64,000 nt of DNA. Origin: Anadara kagoshimensis (lineage: Eukaryota; Mollusca; Bivalvia; Arcoida; Arcidae). A model generated the notes under the pieces. That model was not told the DNA's origin, made no database searches, and was given only the letters and a program-made list of their open reading frames with translations. Where the stretch lies: positions 7,862,678 to 7,926,677 of the forward strand of contig CM037874.1 of NCBI GenBank assembly GCA_021292105.1, in the 5' to 3' direction. The position numbers and the translations under genes were made by a program. Numbering within the stretch: the first letter of the stretch is position 1; each line of letters begins with the position of its first letter. Positions 54,200-64,000 of this stretch are shown here, in pieces.

Positions 54200-56200
54200 T
54201 CCCCTCATCCCTTAAATATATACATGTATTTAATACAAGAACCTGCAAATTGTGTATCAATTATGCTGGTATTTACTGTTGTTTATATATCCACATATGG
54301 TAACTTTCCCACAGATATCAATTATGTATGTGTATAGTTACATCTTATACAACAGAAGATGATATAATTAGCAAGTTTAATAATTAATGTGTGACTACAA
54401 CCTTTGACATTACAAACTAATATATCTTAATACAGAATCTTCAATTAATCTTCAGGGATTTTTCTGACTATTCTTGGAAAAATACCTTGATTACAAATAA
54501 GGTTTGCCCAAATACCACATAATAACAGCTACCAGTAAGTTTGTGCAAAACAATTACAACAGCATATACTTTATAACATTAAAATTGGTTATCATGAAGA
54601 TATCTATCAGAAAGTGTTGAATGTATTCCCAGTGCAATGGATATGGAATGATATCAGTTTCCATTTTCCTGTACAAACAACATTATTCTTGGAATTCACA
54701 ACATAACCATTTTTTTAAATATCCCACACAAATATTAAGTGGTATTAATCACATGATACAGCCGCAAAACTCCATTGGGAAATTGATTGACCAAAAAGAA
54801 AAATCGGTTGACATGTATCAATTTGAAATTTCCATTATACATGTATTTTGGACACTTTTGGTTCCTTTTTTCTGTAGCAGATTTTTGTTGATCTACAGAT
54901 GTCATCTCTTGCTTTAATCTAGTGTTGACAGTGATAATATAGTGACAAGTGACACCCCTTAACTATCTTTTATGGGGAAGTCAAACAATGATGGGAATCA
55001 ATGTGTCCTATTACCATGAATCATTTACCATGGATTAGTATGGTTTTATTGATTACCAATAATCAGGTAAATTATTGATTTTTTCATTTCAGTTGTTAAA
55101 TACACGCTTAATTCTTACACATTTTAATTTCTTTAATGGAGCAGTTTATTGTTTCATGGCGAGTCGGTGACAAACTACATGAACATCTCCAATAAAATCA
55201 GGAATTGTAACCTTTTTTATTCACATAATTTTTTAGTCAATATGATTTCAGTCAAATAACAAACATTATTGTTCAGAATTATTTATGCAAAAGATGACAT
55301 CAAAATGTTATTAAAATAGTGAAACGTTTAAACATTTTAAATTTTATTGTATTATATCATTTTTCTAAGCCAATGTATGAACTATTAAAAAACTTCCTAA
55401 ATTTCTATTGAAATTGAAAAAAATATAAATGTTAATCGATCAACCTGTAGAATACACATTTCAAACACATTTTGAAGATAAAGCATTATGTTATCAGTAA
55501 GAAGTAAAGATTTAGTTTTTGTAACACTACTTTAACAGATTACTGTCAATAAAGTGAGACAAAAAACTTTTAAATTTAGATTTTACAAATATATCTAGTT
55601 CTTTACAGTTTCAAAGTCCATAGAATTGCTGTCTTTATTTATAAATTTCAATCAATTTAAGGGTTATAATATATACATATATATAATACAATGGTATAAA
55701 GGTATTTTGATAAGTTACGATCTTCTTAAATCCTACACAAGATAAAAGGTTAAATTGAAATTCATATAGTACTAGGATATAATATATATCTAATGATAGA
55801 TGAAATATTGAATCTTATTTATAAAGAGTATGATTTATTGTAAATAGCCTTTAATTCGAAACACTTAAATCTGGGTTACATAGAAAATAAATTATAATTT
55901 ATAAATATGAGAGAAAGAGTTTTGTCCATTTGTACCTTCCAATAAAATTTTAACTCTAAAAAGCTAAAAAATCACGTATTAAAGAAATTGAAAACAATTT
56001 TTAAAATTTTGTATAGAATACAATAGAATGGGGGAGCAATGTTTCAAAAATATATGGAGAATACAGTGGCTTTTAGGGGAAACACTAAGATCGGCTGGAG
56101 TGAGATCAGAACCTAGTTGGTGAGAACAACTTTGTATGTAAAGTGATGTAGATTTGAAAAGTGAGTTGTAGACTAGTGCTTAAAATAGACCAATCTACTA
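54200..56200. other. Intergenic, no gene recognised
   Basis: Strongly AT-rich with no conserved coding block. It carries one copy of a dispersed short motif at about 54,716-54,780. Confidence 0.45.
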
Positions 56201-56210
56201 CCTATAACCT

Positions 56211-56226
56211 CCCCCCCCCCCCCCCC
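56211..56226. repeat. Poly(C) tract
   Basis: About 16 C in a row in AT-rich sequence. Confidence 0.9.
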
Positions 56227-56631
56227 GCCTTATTGTTAGAGGAATGAGAAATAAAAAAGCAAACACTATCTGAAATCATCATCTGTGATTTTGAACTTTT
56301 AATGTCATTACAGGTAGACAAATAAAGAACAGTTATATATGTATATAATATTCAGTATATTTACTTAGTGGACAGAGAAAAATCAATTTTCATGTTATGA
56401 ATTATTTGCTAAGCATAGATTATTTATAATGTCACTGTCAAGATTTCCTATATATCATGTTTAATGGCTGTAAATGGTGTTTACTGTGTAAATGAGGCGA
56501 CTTTAATAATAAGTTTAAATAACTGTAAATCTATCTGATATAGAATGAGTACTGATTTATGTTAGTTTGTACCATACCCTGTACTACAGACTTCATAGTC
56601 ACAATCTGAGTATTCAAGGTTATAACTTAAC

Positions 56632-57070
56632 ATAATGGTAGCTCATTTGATGGAGTGCTCACTTTGTATATGGGAGGTTCTGGGTTTGAACCCTGGCCAA
56701 GGTCTAAACAAAACTTTAATATTGGTAGTGACTGTTCTTTTGCCAAGCACTCAGGACTTAAAAATGAAAGTCGCTAGGTCCTTTTGTTGACGCCCCATGT
56801 AACAGCAGACACGGTATGTAAAAGAACTGTCATGCACATTGCCAAGAGCACAAAGGTAAAAAATTCTGCATTTAGAAGTCAATCATACGTCCTTCAGAAG
56901 AGACCTTAAAAACAATCCCCATGCCACAGTATGCTTGACACATTAAAGAACTCTCCCTGTGCATTGCAATGCCAATGGTAAAAAATTTTGACACTTCACC
57001 CATAGCTGGTGACATCTCGATATAAGTGAAATATTCTTGAGGAGGCCGTAAAACCCTATTCAATCAATCA
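56632..57070 (+). mobile_element. tRNA-derived SINE, longest copy
   Basis: Head GGTAGCTCATTTGATGGAGT and B-box region GGTTCTGGGTTTGAACCCTG. A body of about 250 bp is followed by GCTGGTGACATCTCGATATA, AGTGAAATATTC and AAAACCCTATTCAATCAATC. About 435 bp; no clear target-site duplication. Confidence 0.85.
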
Positions 57071-57924
57071 ATTCAACACTGCAGTTGTATTTCTTTGTTG
57101 TATAATGTCTAATACACTGTACATGTACATAGTTTATAGGGTTTAAGGTAATTATAAGATTTTATCAATGAGATTAATGTGCTACATTAAGTTTTACCGA
57201 TGTGGTAGATTAATATGACCATAAGTTATAGGTAAAAATATTTATACTTTTTAACATGAATAGAATATTGACATTCCTTCAATAAAAACATTTAATTGTG
57301 ATTATTACACTTTTCATAACAAGTTTTGGAAATGGGTCTAGGTTTATTTTAAATTGTGTGAATTTTGGTGTCGTAAAAGGTTGACATTATGAATTATTAC
57401 AACTTCCTTAAATGGCAAATTAAGCTTTTATATATAACTAAATTAACAGCAAACTATCTTACTATTTACATTGAATTATGATTTTTAATAACAAACTTGT
57501 TGAAACAGGAATATATCCCAATATATCTACACACTTTAGATGTGTTATTTCACTACCTGTTGTAACCATGATCTTTGACAGAAATTTTCTTTAAGAAAAT
57601 GGAGACATGGTGCTCTGTTGACATTATTAAATACCAAAGTTTTTCTTTAATTTCCATACTGAATAGATATTTATATATCACTGTCTGTTAAAATTACATC
57701 TATATGTAAAAATGTACACATGTTATATAGAGATAAATTCCAAATATATCCTACAAATTTGTATACACTACGATTATATTTGAAAATTATCCATTTATAA
57801 ATTATAATATCGTTTTATATAACTGGACCATTAGTTTTTTAGTAACACAAAAACCATGGAGTTGTGCTGAAATCCTACATTTTATTTCTTTAGATGTATG
57901 GACTAGTTTTATTGCAAAAAAACG

Positions 57925-58791
57925 AAGTCTGGGGGGGTATATAGGAATCACCTTGTCTGTCTGTCTGTCTGTCCGTCTGTCCCGCTTCATATCTGGAACA
58001 GAACTTTTGTACCGTAGCACATAGGATTATCAAACTTGGTATGTGGATGCATCATGGGAAGGCGATGTGTTATGTACCAAATTTAGGTCACTGTGACCTT
58101 GACTTTGACCTTTGACCCCTATGATAGTAAAACCTTGTGCATCTTTGTGTCGGGAACAGAACTTTTGTACTGTAGCACCTAGGATTATCAACTTGGTATG
58201 TGGATGCATCATGGGAAGGCGATGTGTCATGTCACTGTGACCTTGACTTTGACCTTTGACCTCTATGATATGAGGGGTACCCATTTTGTGTAATCAACTC
58301 CTCTTACAGCTTTTAACCAAGAAGTTTGAAACTTTGCAGGATGTTTCCATATACATTGAACATGTGCACCTCCTATTTTGGTTGGATTATATTATTTTTT
58401 TCAGATTTTACGGGTAGTTGAACTTAGTCATTTTTCATCAATATCCCATATGAGGGGTACCCATTTTGTATAATCAATTCCTCTTACAGTTTTTAACAAA
58501 CAAGTCTGAAACTTTACAGGATGTTTCTGTATACATTGAACATGTGCACCTCCTTTTTTGGCTGGGTTATATAGTTACTTAATTATATATAATCCAAATT
58601 GAGCATCATAAGAACATGTTCACCTGCCATCACCAGTTTCATCACATGTATTTTGCCGAATTATTAACATTTCCATACACAGAATTTTTCACATTACAGT
58701 TTGGCCATACAATTTGTCCCCAGATCAAAATTTGGGAGTGGGGGTATTAGCCTCTTTCAGAGACAGTTCTAGTTATTTTTTTGGGTAATTT
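57925..58791 (+). mobile_element. Tandem-repeat transposon with GGGGGTAT ends
   Basis: It starts at CTGGGGGGGTATATAGGAAT with a TGTC microsatellite. It holds two copies of a segment with GATTATCAAACTTGGTATGT, GTGGATGCATCATGGGAAG and TGACCTTGACTTTGACC, then two copies of ATGAGGGGTACCCATTTTGT. It ends GAGTGGGGGTATTAGCC and TTCTAGTT. The ends look familiar from mollusc repeats; no class is assigned. Confidence 0.6.
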
Positions 58792-58799
58792 GAACATAA

Positions 58800-60026
58800 C
58801 TTTATATCGATGAAATTATTTGTCATAGATTACGATGATGTTTCTATAATGTAATTTTACTAACTGAATGTTGTAGATATTGAACTAAGCCAGATCATCT
58901 GGTCTTATTCCTCTGTTTTCTATGACTTACTCTTCCAACACTGTATGTTGAATATATTATACTAAACTTGGTATACATAATAACCAGGATATGACATTGT
59001 GTGTGCCAAAAAAAGGGATAACACTGTGCAAATTTCTTAGTTTAACACCTTGAGTTTTAAAAAAAAAACTTTTTCTTTTCTTTCTATGTGATCTTTACCA
59101 AAAGTTTAATTGTAAAAATGTAAACAGGTACCATCTAGTGGTACTCTTGTTAAAATAGGATTGATGCTAGTAAAAATAAAATAATAATCTAGTTTGATCC
59201 AGTACAATAAGTGCATCTCACCTTAATTGGGAAAAAAAATATAATAACGATAATTGGTTCTTATTATCGTTATCACAAATTATGTCTACCATATGTTTAT
59301 CTGATTGTAGGTATATTACCCTAAACGATAACAAAATAAGTTGAGTTTTATTTATTACATAATATAGATAACTTAATATTTTCTTTGTTTCAGTTTGTAC
59401 AGAAATTTTATTTTCATAGTGTCATAATTATAAATGTTTTAGTTAATTCATGGTACAGCACCTGACACTCCTCGGTCGGCTGTCCTTGGATACTCTTTAT
59501 ACTTTTGTATTGTTGAAAACATTATGCTATCTTTACATAACTTTCAGAGACATGTAATCCATGGATGTATAAATATGTAGACATTGATGTCTGTAATTTA
59601 TTATTTCACAGCATAGAAATTTATTTTTGTAATTTCAAACTATCTGAATCAAATCTAGAGCAAAGTCATATTTACCAGTGGTAACTTTGTTTGGACATAA
59701 TTATTTTCTTTGTCAAATTCTATGTTTCCATTCCTGGTAACCAATCCCCATTGGTCACTAATTCTGAGAAATTCTTTCAGAAAGTAAGCTTATGTTAGCA
59801 AATTTTTGAAAAAATACTTTAAAACATAATATATTTTCACAATTTTTCAAAATTTAGGTACAAATAGTTTTAAGTCTGTAAAAACCTAGAAATTGTGTAA
59901 AATAAATACCTGCCTCGATTATTCCAATTCTTCAGTTCAGAATGTTTAGGTAGGCGGTTGTGCCGTATATAGCTGTCATTATGATTGATTTCAGTTTATA
60001 TAATGATTTTATTTTTGTAATTTCAG
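58800..60026. other. No gene seen; small hairpin
   Basis: AT-rich. ATAACGATAA at about 59,245 pairs with TTATCGTTAT at about 59,265 around a 10-base loop. A 5' UTR exon of the next gene may hide here. Confidence 0.4.
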
Positions 60027-60445
60027 TTACAGTTATTTCCTGTATATTGGTGCTTAGATGGACACAGCTCTGAATGATGGACAATGCCGTATAGTAAGCC
60101 ATGATAAAGCAGGGTGTGGGTGTTGTTCAAGAAAAGATTGCGGATCTGACATCCATGAACCAACTTCCTCCACTGAGTACATTACCCCAGTGGTCGATGT
60201 TGTTAATACATTGGATAGAGGGCGCTATCCAAAACCGTTTGTTAAAGACAAAAGCCCAATCATCGCAGGATGCAAATAAAAGAGAGACAATGATCGAAGA
60301 AGAAAGACAAGTTGATTTGTCGGAGTTAAATCCGACACAGCGTATCCATCATCTAGAACGGAGTGTTGTGTTCTTAAAAAACAACATTCAGAAGTTCTCA
60401 AACATCTCCATGATGAGATTGAGGGATTAAAGAAAGAAAATAAAG
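60027..60445 (+). CDS. CCDC74: CCDC74-like exon 1 (frameshifted)
   Basis: The acceptor TAATTTCAG at 60,026 implies a non-coding upstream exon. The donor is AAAG-GTACAT. Proline-rich N-terminus, basic RGRYPKPFVKDKSP, acidic EEERQVDLSEL, then the coiled coil. Breaks near 60,195-60,205, near 60,265-60,280 and at the A run near 60,380. Confidence 0.7.
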
Positions 60446-63400
60446 GTACATACATGTAGTTTTACTTTCTGTATATTACCCCCAAATCAGAAAATAATAT
60501 CAAGAATTCTTTTTCAAATCTTGTAGTTGTTGTATTATTTAAATCTTTTTAAAATTTGATTAACACCTTGAAATATCAAGTACTGTATATATTGTCAAAA
60601 AAATAGAACTAATTTCAAGTGATGAGATTACAACTCCAGTCTTTGACCAGTAGAATTTATGTGTACACTAGGTTTTTTCAGCTTTATAGAAACTGAAGAT
60701 CTGTTTTATGCCCTGGTCACACATTCACGTATCACCTCACAGGTTTACCTATGGATATCATTCGACATTATACCTGGTAATCTGTACTGGTCTATAACTT
60801 AACATTTGGTAGCTGTAGTCATTCAAAGTCGTACTTGTATACCGGTATCCATGACATTTTAACATGTTCAAAAATTGACCACTTTTGACCACAGATTAAA
60901 CACTTGTAGTATAGCATTGTTCACATGGTTGTGCATCGATATTGGATCTGTGTCTGACTACAGAATTGGGGTTTTCCTGTGATTATTTGTGAAATTGAAT
61001 TCAAAGTTGATCAGACTAGATGATCCATGAATGTGTAATCATGGTATTCAGTTCTTATTAAGGAAGTGGAACAAGTCCAACACACAGTTATAAAGATCAA
61101 ATTTTTTTTTAAGGCAAAGAAGTGTGTAAGAATAAACCATATTAAACAACTTATATTTTCTTCTTCTTCAGATCTTCAATTTAAGATTGTTATGAGCCAA
61201 AAAAGTCAGCATGAAAAACGAAGTGCTGGCAGTGAGAGAAGTGAGAGCAAAGATAAACAAACAAGAAATGATGTTTCTCGTGGAATGGATAAGGGTAAGG
61301 AATATTCATCACCTATCTGTAGTTAGGATTTGGAGTTTTTGTCATTGCAATTGTACAATCATGTAATAATCTGGTTTTCGAGTTGGTTTGTTACATTTAA
61401 CTGAATTTTTCAGCAATTCACTATGAGACACAATTTGGTTAATCAGTGTGTGCAAGTTTGTGATTAAGTATGTGGAAGTGTTTCTGATCTGTTGTGTACT
61501 GATGTGTACTGATGTTCACTTATGGTGACTATTAAAGTGCTAGTACACAACACCAGACAATAATGTCACAAATTGATATGGCAAACCACTCAGTAAAATC
61601 GATGATACTGGGTTTATTAGGAAATATGTATGACTAGACAAAAAGACTTTCTGGCATTTATGGCTGAACATAAAACTTGAACATTATTGAATTATTATAA
61701 AATCGTTCAAAGTTCAGAGTTGATTTTAAGCTCCAAAAACTGAAGAAGAACTTACATTGTCCAAAAATGTTGTTTCTGGTTCAAGTTTGTGATGAAGAAC
61801 CGCAATCTTCTTCTGACAATGTTTATCTATCAGGTTGGGCTAAAACCCACATTTTGGTAACTTTCTCTTTCTTTGAAATTCAATTTTTGAATTATTAAGT
61901 TTATTCCCAAAAATCTTATTTTTATACATAATTTATACAATGTTTATTAATGAAGTACTCGTAGTTGTTTGTTTGGTCTAGTTTGAGAGATTTGCCCAGA
62001 AAATGGCACATCTTTCCTTGTTTATTTATGAAAATTATAAAAACTGATGATTACTTGTATGGTATTTCAACTAATTTTTAATAAAAAATTTTCTTCTCAT
62101 AAATTTTTGAGAATTGAATTTTGAAAAATTTCAAACTAATCCACTATTTAGGGGACAGTTATCATTTTGGGAAAATGTTATCAAACATCAGGTTTAGCCC
62201 AACCTGTTTAGTAGATATAAATAATTCAGTTTTTTGATTACTGTATAAAACAAGAAAACGTGGATCTGTTTGAACTAGCTCATATTATATAATTTAAAAT
62301 GGAGTTTACCAGCGAACCATGTGATACCCAATAATGTTTGTGTGAAAAACTATCCTCATTGGATATTTAACCATTGAACTGTCTAGAAATGGTTTTTGTA
62401 TGTTATAACTTCCATTGCTGTGCAAAGCAAACTGAGTAATGCATGCTTGACAGTTCAATGGTTATATTTACTTTTTGCAGTTTTGAAAATCTTGTTTTGT
62501 TTTATTAATCCTGAATTAACTTTAATACAATATCGTGTAAGACATGCACTTCCAATCGCTGAAACAGTGACACCATGCCCATAGGCGTAACCAAGAGATG
62601 ATTGGTGTCACATTAGCAATGGCAATTATAATCGTGTATTAAATTACTGTTTGGCCTCAAAAAGAGTTTAATACAATAAAATATCACTAATGTAAATATT
62701 GAATTGTATAGATAGATGTAATCACGTAAAAGTAGTTATTCATGAAATTTTTATGCAAATATTTTCCATGTTCCATGCAAACATTAAGAGGTATTGATCA
62801 TGTGGTACCCTGCGGAACCCCATTAATCATGGCTTCTATTAAGACTGTTAATACTTTGTACTACACATACTCACAGGGCTATGTGTGTGTGTGTGTGTGT
62901 GTGTGTGGGTGTTCTATAACTTATTTGATGAGATCAAATTAATGATGAACTGTATCAAGGCTTGTCTTAATCATTTTAATTTTATTTCAAATTTTACTCT
63001 GTCTCTTTGTCTGTCTGTTTTATGTTTTACTGGTTTAAGTTTTAACTTCCTCCAAGTTTGTCATTTTCTCTGTGAATAATTTGATTATTGTTATAAGAAA
63101 AAGACAAACTTGGCTTTGAATATTGTCTATACAGGTATACTCCATATTTTCAGAAATAGTGTTTAACCAATAACATTTTGAGCTCACCTGAATCAAAGGC
63201 TTACTGGTAACTGAGCTGTTGCTATGGTTAATCATCCATCCTCTGTCTTCCCAAGTTTGTTGAATTTTCATTATTCTTTCCAGTAAACATTGTTACTGCA
63301 GTGTATTTGATCATGGAAGATTGTCAAGTTTTCTCAGTATTTACTCAGATTTACCATTTAGACTATGCTGTAAAGTTGTTGATGAAAACATATAAAGTGT

Positions 63401-63837
63401 ATCCAGTTTCCTATATGCAAAATTTTACACCTATCTAAATACATTTACAAAATAGTTGGGGTTGCTATATGCAAATTTACCATAACTTTACATACATCAG
63501 TACTGTAAATTGGTATTTGTCATATGAATTCCTGTTTGTAACAAGGCACACAAATATTTAATTTACCAGTGATCGAATTTGCACTGACTATCTCCAAACA
63601 ATGCAAAAATAGAAGTACAAATTTAAATGTCTGGAAAATTAACTGATGACGTAAAAACCTCCTGATCTACAGTAGATCTACAGTATATATATGGAGTATA
63701 CCTTAATCTCTAGTATAGACAGTAAGTTTTTACACTAATCTATACATTGTACTAATTTTTCATTTTTTCAGAGTATTCCTCCAATTCTATGATTTCTCAA
63801 ACAATCGACTATACTAGTTCTGCAGGACAACTGCGGG
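60027..63837 (+). CDS. CCDC74: CCDC74-like coiled-coil protein, three exons, frame-broken first exon, 3' end outside the window
   Basis: Exons are 60027-60445 (contains the start), 61172-61294 and 63772-63837, each with GT-AG borders and matching phases. The coiled coil LERSVVFLK, KQHSEVLKHLHDEIEGLKKE and DLQFKIVMSQKSQ resembles CCDC74 ('QFLQQQHSE.L.KLHEEIEHLKRENKDL.YKLIMNQ'). The first exon uses three frames. MNQLPPLSTLPQWS is in one; NTLDRGRYPKPFVKDKSPII is in the next; NKRETMIEEERQVDLSELNP and NPTQRIHHLERS are back in the first; KQHSEVLKHL follows a shift at the A6 run near 60,376-60,381. The start is probably MNQLPPL (60,155) or an upstream ATG; 60,058 is another option. Vertebrate CCDC74 is linked to microtubules and spindles. 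Family placement moderate; CCDC92 is the alternative. Confidence 0.75.
61172..61294 (+). CDS. CCDC74: CCDC74-like exon 2
   Basis: Acceptor TTCTTCTTCAG; G plus AT forms the Asp codon of DLQFKIVMSQKSQ. Then a charged, Ser-rich stretch (HEKRSAGSERSESKDKQTRN). The donor is G-GTAAGG. Confidence 0.8.
61295..63771. other. Intron of the CCDC74-like gene
   Basis: No coding block. It contains a (GT)n tract (about 62,882-62,908) and two copies of a dispersed short motif (about 62,295-62,345 inverted; 62,768-62,825). Confidence 0.5.
63772..63837 (+). CDS. CCDC74: CCDC74-like exon 3
   Basis: Acceptor TTTTTTCAG and donor GGG-GTAAGC. It encodes EYSSNSMISQTIDYTSSAGQ and LRG. Assigned on phase and splice sites only. 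Confidence 0.55.
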
Positions 63838-64000
63838 GTAAGCTTGCCCTATCCTTTATTTTGCATTCTTTATTTATTTTCTTCTTTTCCAATTTTTTTT
63901 CAGTTTTGTTTTTTATTTTTTATTTATTTTTTTTATTTACTTATTTTTTATTTTTTGTAAATCAAATTTGTATTCTATCGTATATTGTCTTAGTTTTTAT

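Overview
The window is AT-rich animal DNA that I read as a bivalve mollusc, or a close relative. The signs are: small exons with GT-AG introns matching animal PARP4, WSB1, HGH1 and CCDC74; tRNA-derived SINEs whose tail runs into ATATAAGTGAAATATT, a form common in molluscs; transposons with tandem-repeat cores; and many MITEs. This rests on pattern recognition; no database was searched. A run of exactly 1000 N (39,476-40,475) marks a scaffold gap.

Layout. 1-12,910 (- strand): ten coding exons of a PARP4-type poly(ADP-ribose) polymerase, from the BRCT domain at about 12.9 kb to the catalytic GIYFS exon at 1,734. The gene runs off the left edge. Its introns hold a SINE, pogo-like MITEs and two minisatellites. 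13-16.4 kb: LINE debris and an element built from a 145-bp satellite. 16.4-22.2 kb (+): a nearly complete non-LTR retrotransposon with a PHD/zinc-knuckle ORF1 and an endonuclease-RT-RNase H ORF2, killed by one stop and one frameshift. 23.9-25.4 kb: a 27-bp minisatellite. 25.4-32.9 kb (+): six exons of a WSB1-like WD40/SOCS-box protein. The first and last exons were not found, and the SOCS box may lie in the N gap. 33.9-42.8 kb: a 60-bp array, two further tandem-repeat elements and the gap. 43.2-46.2 kb (-): an HGH1 homologue with several reading-frame breaks. 46.7-53.9 kb: a stack of mobile elements (tRNA-like heads, a 2.2-kb MULE-like foldback carrying a nested G-rich MITE, a hAT-like element carrying a SINE, and a 56-bp array). 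54-60 kb: intergenic, with one SINE and one tandem-repeat element. 60-64 kb (+): the first recognisable exons of a CCDC74-like coiled-coil gene, also frame-broken, running off the right edge.

The host genes are unrelated housekeeping or regulatory genes, with no shared pathway: vault-associated ADP-ribosylation, ubiquitin-ligase substrate recognition, eEF2 folding, and a coiled-coil protein. The most distinctive content is the repeat fraction. One transposon family is bounded by two different palindromes and contains a satellite core; its 145-bp monomers repeat nuclear-receptor half-sites and its 312-bp monomers repeat a YY1-like site. Several MITEs can be delimited exactly by their target-site duplications.
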